Part shown: positions 1-6,132 of the stretch, piece by piece
How the letters are laid out: the number at the start of each line of letters is the position of its first letter
Numbering within the stretch: the stretch's first letter is position 1
Translations under genes and position numbers: made by a program
Source: Flavobacteriales bacterium
Lineage (GTDB): Bacteria; Bacteroidota; Bacteroidia; Flavobacteriales; Flavobacteriaceae
DNA length: 19,307 bases
Assembly (NCBI GenBank): GCA_027031025.1
Contig: JALVEJ010000325.1
Location: 1-19,307, forward strand
Direction of reading: 5' to 3'
The notes under the pieces: generated by a model
The model's input: the letters and a program-made list of their open reading frames with translations, nothing else
Told to the model about the DNA's origin: nothing
Database searches by the model: none

Positions 1-127
1 TGGTCACACACAAGATTTGACAAGTCGATTACAAAAACATTTAACCCATCATAAAGGATTTACCGGAAAGGTTGCTGATTGGGAACTTGTTTATTTTGAA
101 AAATTTGCTGACAAATCGGAAGCTTAT
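1..127 (+). repeat. Exact direct repeat, left copy (partner 373-499)
   Basis: These 127 bases are identical, by eye, to 373-499, an offset of 372. The left copy runs off the window edge, so the true repeat may be longer. Identity stops abruptly after GAAGCTTAT: the left copy continues in the GIY-YIG frame, while the right copy meets an immediate TGA. Perfect identity implies a recent duplication or gene conversion. Confidence 0.95.
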
Positions 128-202
128 GCCCGGGAACGAATGATTAAAAAACGTAAAAGCCGAAAATATATAGAGAGATTAATTTCCAATTTTGACAATT
201 AG
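1..202 (+). CDS. GIY-YIG nuclease-like protein, C-terminal part (5' end outside window)
   Basis: The reading frame is open from base 2 and ends with TAG at 200-202. The first ATG-like position at 17 is internal, so the N-terminus, with its paired tyrosine motif, lies left of the window. The visible residues begin GHTQDLTSRLQKH and match a second copy at 323-502, which supplies the missing start. The C-terminal part keeps the basic tail ending RKYIERLI that is typical of the small (about 80-95 aa) stand-alone GIY-YIG proteins common in Bacteroidota. Family members are single-domain endonuclease folds of the UvrC/YhbQ type; the role of this subgroup is unclear. The last residues (FDN) and the stop codon are encoded by the 5' half of a tRNA-like sequence. 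The first 127 bases are exactly repeated at 373-499. The family call is confident; function is not inferred. Confidence 0.75.
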   Translation, partial: GHTQDLTSRLQKHLTHHKGFTGKVADWELVYFEKFADKSEAYARERMIKKRKSRKYIERLISNFDN

Positions 203-269
203 CTCAGTTGGTTTAGCGCATCCCGACTTCAAGTCGGGAGGGTCACTGGTTCGAATCCAGTATCGCCCA
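193..269 (+). pseudogene. Degenerate tRNA-Val-like gene (probable pseudo-tRNA, anticodon position UCA)
   Basis: The D-arm and T-arm text is clearly tRNA: AGCTCAGTTGGTTTAGCGC, then an intact T-arm (ACTGG-TTCGAAT-CCAGT, 245-261), then ATCGCCC-A. The 3' half resembles Bacteroidota tRNA-Val as I remember it. The acceptor stem is broken: TGACAAT (193-199) should read GGGCGAT to pair with 262-268, leaving three mismatches in seven. The D-stem has one mismatch (GCTC/GCGC). The anticodon stem is six pairs long around the loop CTTCAAG, which would place UCA at positions 34-36. Together these features argue against a functional tRNA. The TAG stop of the upstream GIY-YIG frame is exactly tRNA positions 8-10. 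A special-purpose tRNA cannot be excluded, but three acceptor mismatches make that unlikely. Confidence 0.7.
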
Positions 270-277
270 CATAATGG

Positions 278-309
278 AGCCGTAGGATTGATTTCTTACG
301 GCTTTTTTT
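278..309 (+). terminator. Rho-independent terminator after the tRNA-like sequence
   Basis: Perfect 7-bp stem AGCCGTA (278-284) / TACGGCT (297-303) with a 12-nt loop, followed by seven T residues (303-309). It lies 8 bases after the tRNA-like 3' end and 13 bases before the ATG of the second GIY-YIG copy. It therefore fits as the terminator of the GIY-YIG/tRNA-like transcript. Confidence 0.8.
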
Positions 310-322
310 GATTTTTACAAAG

Positions 323-502
323 ATGTATTACTGTTATATTTTATATTCAAAGGCATTAGATAAATATTATGTTGGTCACACACAAGATTTGACAAGTCGA
401 TTACAAAAACATTTAACCCATCATAAAGGATTTACCGGAAAGGTTGCTGATTGGGAACTTGTTTATTTTGAAAAATTTGCTGACAAATCGGAAGCTTATT
501 GA
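323..502 (+). pseudogene. GIY-YIG nuclease-like gene, 3'-truncated copy
   Basis: The ATG at 323 gives MYYCYILYSKALDKYYVGHT, the classic GIY-YIG N-terminus with both tyrosine-containing strands. A TTG at 308 would add five residues but overlaps the terminator T-tract, so 323 is preferred. From 373 the sequence is identical to 1-127. At 500 the homology ends and TGA (500-502) stops translation after KSEAY. The product is 59 residues and lacks the basic C-terminal segment (ARERMIKKRKSRKYIERLI) present in the left copy. The break coincides exactly with the end of the repeat, so truncation came from a recombination or insertion event rather than a point mutation. It is probably non-functional. Confidence 0.75.
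373..499 (+). repeat. Exact direct repeat, right copy (partner 1-127)
   Basis: Identical to 1-127 and lying inside the truncated GIY-YIG gene. Homology ends one base before the premature stop codon. Confidence 0.95.
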
Positions 503-604
503 AAATTGGAAAACTCCTAATGAAAACCCAATGAATATCTAATTGATGTTCTTGATAGAATACCTAAACATAAAACTAACAAACTTGTGAAATTGTCACA
601 ATAA
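503..604 (+). pseudogene. Possible relic of an IS66-type transposase C-terminus
   Basis: Two adjoining frames give NWKTPNENPM (to 533) and then EYLIDVLDRIPKHKTNKL followed by TAA at 602-604. They join if one lost base near 533 is assumed. The pattern NP-x-E-(Y/W)-L-x-DVL-x-RIP-x-H resembles the C-terminal tail of IS66-family transposases as I know it. No catalytic domain, start codon or inverted repeats remain. It directly abuts the break in the GIY-YIG copy, so an IS insertion followed by deletion could explain the truncation. The assignment rests on about 30 residues and is tentative. Confidence 0.4.
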
Positions 605-618
605 TATTGAAAATCAAA

Positions 619-660
619 ATCAGAAAATCAATAGGTTTAATTGACCGGACATTTTCTGAT
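619..660 (-). terminator. AT-rich inverted repeat, possible terminator of the minus-strand genes
   Basis: Perfect 10-bp inverted repeat ATCAGAAAAT (619-628) / ATTTTCTGAT (651-660) with a 22-nt loop. On the minus strand it lies 31 bases past the glycosyltransferase stop and is followed by the T-rich stretch TTTGATTTTC. The stem is weak in GC and there is no clean U-tract, so it is only a candidate terminator. Confidence 0.35.
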
Positions 661-691
661 AATCATTTAAATCTTATATCGAAATTTATAT

Positions 692-1684
692 CTATATAGA
701 AGCCATTATTCGATTATGGCGGTTTCGTGTTTGTAAAATTTGACGCAAAAATCCCCAACCATAGCCGGTCAACATCACAAAGGCAGCAATTGCCGATAAG
801 ATGCCTAATTTTAATTGTTTATATTGTCTTGTCGCATCGATTATCAATACTATAAAATAAAGTGAATACAAAATGATACCGGTATATAAACCGAACAATG
901 CCAGTATCAAACTCAAAATTAGGCCCAGGGTAAAAATTGCCGGAAAAAAATGCCATAATTTTAAAGTGCCGGGGTGCAATCGGGATAGAACTATACGCGC
1001 TTCTCCCGAATGTTTTACTTGATTATAAAAACTACGCCAATTGTTGCGACGTTTGTGATAAACTTTAGCATTAGGAATCAATTTGGTTTTAAAACCGGCT
1101 TTCATAATCCTGATGCTCAAATCGATATCTTCACCATAACGCATAGCTGAAAAGCCTCCGGTATGTTGAAAAACTTTTTTAGACAATCCCATATTAAAGC
1201 TACGCGGATAAAACTTATCCAATTTCTGTCCTTTACCTCTAATTCCGCCGGTTGTAAGCCAAGAAGTCATCGCATAATTTATGGCTTTTTGAATAGGTGT
1301 AAAATCCGGAGCGGCTGCATCCGGTCCACCAAATGCGTCGGTATAATCCTTGATGAGTTCATCGTAAACTATCTGCATATAGGTTTCCGGCACAACAACA
1401 TCTGAATCTAGAATAATAAAAAAGTTACCGCTTGCTTTTTGCATACCATAATTTCGGCTCAATCCGGGACCTGAGTTTTCTTTATAAAAATACTTCAAAT
1501 TCAACATTTCCATATAATTACGACACATTTTTTCCGATAAAATTGATGAACCGTCTTCTACAATAATGACTTCAAATTCTTTAAAAGTCTGATTTTTCAA
1601 ACTTTCCAACAAAGCCGCCACTTCATCGGGACGGTTATAAACCGGCACAATAATTGAAAATGCTATGTCAGAAATTTTAGTCAT
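692..1684 (-). CDS. Family 2 glycosyltransferase with C-terminal membrane segments
   Basis: The 330-residue protein opens with a GT-A fold: FSIIVPVYNRPDE (9-21), IVEDGSS (41-47), the SGPGLSRNYG nucleotide-binding region (71-80), the metal-binding DSD motif (93-95) in FIILDSDVVVP, and the acidic GEDIDLSIR motif (184-192) that usually holds the catalytic base. Residues about 238-320 contain two to three hydrophobic segments, so it is probably anchored in the inner membrane and transfers a sugar from a nucleotide donor on the cytoplasmic side. Donor and acceptor cannot be read from the sequence. Its ATG overlaps the TAA of the upstream msrB by one base (TAATG), implying translational coupling. 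No other polysaccharide genes lie nearby. Length is normal for membrane-attached GT2 enzymes. Confidence 0.88.
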   Translation of the reverse strand: MTKISDIAFSIIVPVYNRPDEVAALLESLKNQTFKEFEVIIVEDGSSILSEKMCRNYMEMLNLKYFYKENSGPGLSRNYGMQKASGNFFIILDSDVVVPETYMQIVYDELIKDYTDAFGGPDAAAPDFTPIQKAINYAMTSWLTTGGIRGKGQKLDKFYPRSFNMGLSKKVFQHTGGFSAMRYGEDIDLSIRIMKAGFKTKLIPNAKVYHKRRNNWRSFYNQVKHSGEARIVLSRLHPGTLKLWHFFPAIFTLGLILSLILALFGLYTGIILYSLYFIVLIIDATRQYKQLKLGILSAIAAFVMLTGYGWGFLRQILQTRNRHNRIMASI

Positions 1685-2178
1685 TATTGGTCAGAATGAT
1701 GATTGGTCTTCATAAAATTTAAGGATGTAGAATTGACACAATAACGTTTACCGGTGGTTTCTTGCGGTCCGTCATCAAAAATATGCCCTAAATGCCCACC
1801 GCAATTGGCGCATAAAATTTCGGTTCTAATCATATTATGACTGTAGTCGGGTTGCATAATAATAGCCCCCGGAATGGCATTGTCAAAAGAAGGCCAGCCA
1901 CAATGACTTTCATATTTATGTTCCGATTTAAACAAAGGCGCGCCACAGGCAGCGCACTTATAGATACCATTTTCAAAATGGTAAGTATATTTACCGGTAC
2001 CGGGCAAATCGGTGCCTTTGCGTCGTAGAATATGAAATTGTTGCGGGGTTAAAATTTTTTCCCATTCCGCATCAGATTTGTTGATTTTAGGTTTCATAGG
2101 TTGCTTTTTGATTGGGAGTTGTTTCGTCTGACAAGCCAACAGAAACAATAAACTCATTAAACTTGATAATTTAAACAT
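1684..2178 (-). CDS. msrB: Peptide-methionine (R)-S-oxide reductase, lipoprotein form
   Basis: This 164-residue protein reduces methionine-R-sulfoxide in oxidised proteins. The MsrB core spans about 37-157. It has zinc-binding CxxC pairs C75/C78 and C123/C126, the HCGWPSF motif (92-98), GGHLGHIFDDGP (127-138), and the catalytic Cys147 in RYCVNSTSLNF. The N-terminus is a lipoprotein signal peptide with lipobox LLAC (Cys16), so the mature enzyme should be membrane-anchored outside the cytoplasm, repairing periplasmic or surface proteins. It starts 55 bases after the argS stop and overlaps the downstream glycosyltransferase start by one base. Bacteroidota often have such exported MsrB proteins; the pairing with a glycosyltransferase is unusual. 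Confidence 0.95.
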   Translation of the reverse strand: MFKLSSLMSLLFLLACQTKQLPIKKQPMKPKINKSDAEWEKILTPQQFHILRRKGTDLPGTGKYTYHFENGIYKCAACGAPLFKSEHKYESHCGWPSFDNAIPGAIIMQPDYSHNMIRTEILCANCGGHLGHIFDDGPQETTGKRYCVNSTSLNFMKTNHHSDQ

Positions 2179-2232
2179 AAATTGGTGTTTATAAAACTTA
2201 ACAGGTTTAAAAAAACCTATAATATTTTGATT

Positions 2233-4002
2233 TTACATGCGTTCCGGCACTTCAATACCTAATAATTGAAAGGCATTTTTAATGGTGTCTCCAACTTTTT
2301 TTGACAATTTTACTCTGAAAATCCGTTCCTTTTCATCCTCAGCTGCCAAAATGGGAACACTTTGGTAAAAACTATTGTATTGTTTGACAAGATCGTAGGT
2401 GTAATTGGCTATGATTCCCGGATTTTGTTGTCCGGCAGCCGATTGTATCGCTTGTGGAAAAGCTTCTAACAGCTTGATAACTTCCTTTTCTTTGGGTTCC
2501 AAACTCTTTATTTGATAAGGTTTGTCTTTTAAATCGCCGGCTTTACGCAAGATGGATTGGATGCGGGCATAGGTATATTGAATAAACGGGCCAGTATTCC
2601 CCTGAAAATCGATGGATTTTTTAGGGTCAAATAAAATTGTTCGTTTCGGATCAACTTTTAAGATAAAATATTTTAAAGCGCCTAAACCGATAATGCGATA
2701 TAACCGTTGTTTTTCCGCTTCGCTGTAACCTTCCAGTTTACCTAATTCTTGCGAAATAGCCTTGGCAGTTTGAGTCATTTCGGTCATTAAGTCGTCGGCA
2801 TCAACCACGGTTCCTTCGCGTGATTTCATTTTACCATGAGGTAATTCGACCATACCGTAAGACAAATGATATAATCTGTCTGCCCAGTCGTAGCCTAATT
2901 TTTTTAAGATTAAAAACAAGACTTGAAAATGGTAATCTTGTTCATTTCCAACGACATAAATATGACTGTCTATATCAAAATCTTCAAATCGCTTGATGGC
3001 AGTGCCAATATCTTGTGTGATATAAACTGAGGTGCCGTCTGCTCGTAACAACAATTTTTCATCTAAACCTTCTTCGGAAAGGTCTGCCCAAACAGAGCCA
3101 TCGGACTTGCGGTAGAAAATGCCTTTTTGCAAGCCTTCTTCAACTACTTTTTTACCGAGCAAATAGGTTTCGCTTTCGTAGTAATTTTTATCAAAACTAA
3201 CCCCCAGATTTTTGTAAGTCTCATTAAAACCCTCGTATACCCAGCCGTTCATTTTATGCCACAATGACATGACTTCGGGGTCTTTGGCTTCCCACTTACG
3301 AAGCATTTCTTGGGCTTCAAGTAATATAGGCGCTTCTTTTTTGGCTTCGGCTTCGGACTTACCTTTTTCTATAAGTTCTTTGATTTGTTTTTTATATTCT
3401 TGGTCAAATTTTACATAGTATTTCCCGGCTAAATGGTCTCCCTTCATCCCGCTGCTTTTGGGTGTTTCGCCATTGCCAAATTTTTGCCAAGCCAACATCG
3501 ATTTACATATATGTATGCCGCGGTCATTGATTATTTGGGTTTTAATCACGGGCTTACCGGTGGCTTTATAGATTTCGCTGATACTATGTCCTAACAGATT
3601 GTTACGGATGTGTCCCAAATGTAAAGGTTTGTTGGTATTGGGTGAGGAATATTCTACCATTAAAGCTTTTTGGGTCTCATCAACCGGCGTTAATCCGTAA
3701 GTTTCATCGGGGTAAATCCGGTTTAAAAAATCGATATAATAATCCGGATTGACAACCAAATTTAAAAAACCACCCACGACATTAAAATCTTTTATTAGCG
3801 GTAAATTTTCTTTAAGATAACGTCCAATGGTTTCGGCTACATCTTTCGGATTTTTCTTTAATTGTTTAACATACGGAAAAACCACCAAAGTAATATCGCC
3901 TTCAAAATCTTTTCGGGTGGCTTGCAGTTCGGGTTTATCTGTTTTTAAATCGTAAAGCTTCTCAAACGCTTCTTGTATTTTTTCTTGTAAAATTTGTTCC
4001 AT
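2233..4002 (-). CDS. argS: Arginyl-tRNA synthetase
   Basis: The 589-residue class I aminoacyl-tRNA synthetase attaches arginine to tRNA-Arg in the cytoplasm. Visible signatures are the N-terminal Arg-tRNA synthetase domain (1-90), the HIGH-type motif in SSPNTNKPLHLGHIRN (119-134), the KMSKS counterpart KMKSREGT (391-398) and the C-terminal DALR anticodon-binding domain (about 470-589, ending EVPERM). Length is typical for the family. The ATG at 4002 sits about 20 bases below a TACTTTTG -7 box, supporting this start. It is probably first in a short transcription unit with msrB and the glycosyltransferase; the 55-base gap after it contains only a weak AGGTTT/AAACCT hairpin. Confidence 0.97.
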   Translation of the reverse strand: MEQILQEKIQEAFEKLYDLKTDKPELQATRKDFEGDITLVVFPYVKQLKKNPKDVAETIGRYLKENLPLIKDFNVVGGFLNLVVNPDYYIDFLNRIYPDETYGLTPVDETQKALMVEYSSPNTNKPLHLGHIRNNLLGHSISEIYKATGKPVIKTQIINDRGIHICKSMLAWQKFGNGETPKSSGMKGDHLAGKYYVKFDQEYKKQIKELIEKGKSEAEAKKEAPILLEAQEMLRKWEAKDPEVMSLWHKMNGWVYEGFNETYKNLGVSFDKNYYESETYLLGKKVVEEGLQKGIFYRKSDGSVWADLSEEGLDEKLLLRADGTSVYITQDIGTAIKRFEDFDIDSHIYVVGNEQDYHFQVLFLILKKLGYDWADRLYHLSYGMVELPHGKMKSREGTVVDADDLMTEMTQTAKAISQELGKLEGYSEAEKQRLYRIIGLGALKYFILKVDPKRTILFDPKKSIDFQGNTGPFIQYTYARIQSILRKAGDLKDKPYQIKSLEPKEKEVIKLLEAFPQAIQSAAGQQNPGIIANYTYDLVKQYNSFYQSVPILAAEDEKERIFRVKLSKKVGDTIKNAFQLLGIEVPERM

Positions 4003-4022
4003 TTTTTGACAACTTTATTTTG

Positions 4023-4030
4023 CAAAAGTA
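4023..4030 (-). promoter_or_regulatory. Bacteroidota -7 box upstream of argS
   Basis: The minus strand reads TACTTTTG, matching the TAnnTTTG -7 consensus of the Bacteroidota housekeeping sigma factor. It lies 20 bases before the ATG. No clear TTTG -33 element is present at the usual 19-21-base spacing, so confidence is moderate. Confidence 0.5.
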
Positions 4031-4195
4031 AGCAAATAATGTCTATTGTAGGATTGATATTTACTGATTTTGTTTGACGTAGAAAAGCTTTGTGTTTTTA
4101 CTATTTTTTAAAACATTAAGTCATGAATTTTTTGGTCATTATGTTCAACCCTCAAAAATACTATTTAATGATGTCTGTTTTTTAATTATCCCCAA

Positions 4196-5734
4196 CTATT
4201 TAGGTTGAAGCTCCACCAACGGCACTAACATTTCTTGCATGGAAATACCGCCATGTTGTAAAGTATCGGTAAAATAATCAACATACTGATTATAATTGTT
4301 CGGATAAACAAAGAAATAGTCTTCTTTGGCAAAAATAAAAGGACTGTTGATGCCAATACTGGGCAGTTTGATGGTTTCGGGTTGGTTTACGGCATACACA
4401 ACTTTAGGGTCATAACTTAAACTTTTACCGGTTTTGTAACGCAAATTCAAGCTGGCTTCCTTCTGACCGATGACTTTAGTCGGTTTTTTGACATTGATGG
4501 TACCGTGGTCTGTTGTTATAAAGAGTTTCATTTGATGAGCGGCAGCCAGTTTTACCAACTCAAACAAAGGCGAATTGTCAAACCACGACTTGGTTAATGA
4601 ACGATAAGCTTTATCATCGGGCGCTAATTCTTTAATTAAATTCATATCTGTTTTGGCATGCGACAACATATCGACAAAATTATAAACCACCACATTTAAA
4701 TCATAATTATTGAATCGGTTAAATTGGCTGATGATTTTCTGACCGAAACTATAGTTTAAAATTTTGATGTAATTGGTCTTTAAGTTTAAGCCCAATCGTT
4801 TGATTTGTGCTTCGAGAAAATCTTTTTCGTAGAGATTTTTGCCACCTTCATCGGTGTCGTCTTTCCACCATTGCGGATAATATTTTTTTAAATCTGCCGG
4901 CAACATGCCACCAAAAATACTGTTCCGGGCATATTGGGTTGCTGTCGGCAAAATGGCATAATAAAGTGTTTCATTTACTGGTTTGTAATAGTCTTCTATC
5001 ATCGGGGCAATAGTCAACCATTGGTCGTAGCGCAAATTGTCTATAACAACCAGCAATGTATTGGCTTCAACCTTTGGGAACACATATTTTTTCAATATTT
5101 GATGCGACATTACCGGTGCTTCATCGCCATTAACCCAAGCTTCATAATTGTCTTTAACAAATTTAAAAAAGGCTCTATTAGCCTCTTGAAACTGTCCTTT
5201 GAGGATTTCACTCATTTGACTGTCTTGAATGCCATCCATTTTCAGTTCCCATTTGACCAATTTTTCATATAATTTTGCCCATTCGTCATAGGTATCAATC
5301 ATATTGATATCCATGGAAATCCGTTGAAAATCTTGTTGATAGGACAAATTAGTCTTTTCGGATACCAGTTCTTTTTTATTGAGTATTTTTTTTAAAGTCA
5401 ATAAGATTTGTTTCGGATTGACCGGTTTGATGATATAATCGGTAATCTGTTGACCGATAGCTTCTTCCATGATGTTTTCTTCTTCACTTTTGGTAATCAT
5501 CACCACAGGTAAGTGTGGAAAACGGGATTTAATCCGGTTAAGTGTTTCCAAACCGTCAATACCGGGCATTTGCTCATCCAGAAAAATAATATCAACATCT
5601 TGATTGGACAATTCGTCTAAGGCTTCCAAACCACTTTGCGCTGTTACCACTTCATATCCTTTTGATTGTAAAAACAGCATATGAGGTTTAAGCAAAGCAA
5701 TTTCATCATCGACCCAAAGAATTTTTTTTGCCAT
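4196..5734 (-). CDS. porX: PorX: response regulator with PglZ (alkaline phosphatase superfamily) effector domain
   Basis: The 512-residue protein begins with a receiver domain (1-120): acidic pair D9/D10, phospho-acceptor D53 in FLDEQMPG, T81 and K103 (IIKP). A helical linker (about 125-215) leads to a PglZ domain with metal and nucleophile motifs VVIDNLRYDQW (230-240), the TATQYARNSIFGGMLP region (265-280, Thr267 the likely nucleophile or ligand), NFVDMLSH (353-360), TTDHG (408-412) and a C-terminal LQHGG histidine. This architecture and length define PorX, the cytoplasmic regulator that, with the kinase PorY and sigma factor SigP, controls type IX secretion genes in Bacteroidota; PorX is reported as a zinc phosphodiesterase. 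All expected catalytic positions seem intact. It stands alone here, with no porY, sigP or T9SS structural genes in the window. The ATG at 5734 fits the receiver's usual start. Confidence 0.95.
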   Translation of the reverse strand: MAKKILWVDDEIALLKPHMLFLQSKGYEVVTAQSGLEALDELSNQDVDIIFLDEQMPGIDGLETLNRIKSRFPHLPVVMITKSEEENIMEEAIGQQITDYIIKPVNPKQILLTLKKILNKKELVSEKTNLSYQQDFQRISMDINMIDTYDEWAKLYEKLVKWELKMDGIQDSQMSEILKGQFQEANRAFFKFVKDNYEAWVNGDEAPVMSHQILKKYVFPKVEANTLLVVIDNLRYDQWLTIAPMIEDYYKPVNETLYYAILPTATQYARNSIFGGMLPADLKKYYPQWWKDDTDEGGKNLYEKDFLEAQIKRLGLNLKTNYIKILNYSFGQKIISQFNRFNNYDLNVVVYNFVDMLSHAKTDMNLIKELAPDDKAYRSLTKSWFDNSPLFELVKLAAAHQMKLFITTDHGTINVKKPTKVIGQKEASLNLRYKTGKSLSYDPKVVYAVNQPETIKLPSIGINSPFIFAKEDYFFVYPNNYNQYVDYFTDTLQHGGISMQEMLVPLVELQPK

Positions 5735-6132
5735 AAAAGTTTTTTCTTATGATAACGTATTTTGTGTGGAATAATTATATGTTTGAGGAATTGTGGATTT
5801 TTTGCTACTTCATAGAATGTTTTGCTCATTGATGCTTATTCACTACTCCTGACTTTACGCCTGCTTACAATTTGAGGAATTGAGGAAATGAGGTGCATAG
5901 GTCGCTGTCCCGACCCCGACTTTAGTCGGGGGGGATTGTGACGTAGGAACAAAATTGTATCGAAGTGACCGGCATGAATTTGAGGAATTGAGGAATTTTT
6001 CCCCATTCTTGACAATTTTTAATTTTCAATTAATTTTATCTATCTTCCAACTTAATACTTGCTTATTTGTTACTTGTATCCCGATTCCTACATCATAGTG
6101 ACGTCACTTCGTTACGCTTTCCATTAATAAAC
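5735..6132. repeat. 398-bp intergenic gap with minisatellite-like words and palindromes
   Basis: No gene is visible. The gap holds three copies of a TTTGAGGAATTG(A/T)GGA word (5782-5797, 5871-5886, 5979-5994), the last two with GAGGAA extensions. It also holds an almost perfect palindrome CCCCGACTTTAGTCGGGG (5914-5931) and a perfect 12-bp palindrome AGTGACGTCACT (6097-6108). The 5' end upstream of porX (5735-5780) lacks a clear TAnnTTTG box. Such words resemble dispersed intergenic debris in Bacteroidota genomes. The palindromes could act as transcript 3' ends for the transporter gene, but none has a T-tract. Confidence 0.6.

Noticed and set aside
193..269. Selenocysteine or opal-suppressor tRNA because of the UCA anticodon position
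   Set aside because: There is no long variable arm or 8-bp acceptor stem as in tRNA-Sec, and the acceptor stem has three mismatches. A degenerate tRNA-Val-like sequence fits better.
308..322. TTG start for the truncated GIY-YIG copy
   Set aside because: It lies in the terminator T-tract, and the ATG at 323 aligns with the usual MYY start of the family.
4807..5272. Plus-strand open frames opposite porX
   Set aside because: They are antisense shadows with no recognisable domains, while the PorX frame has all family motifs.
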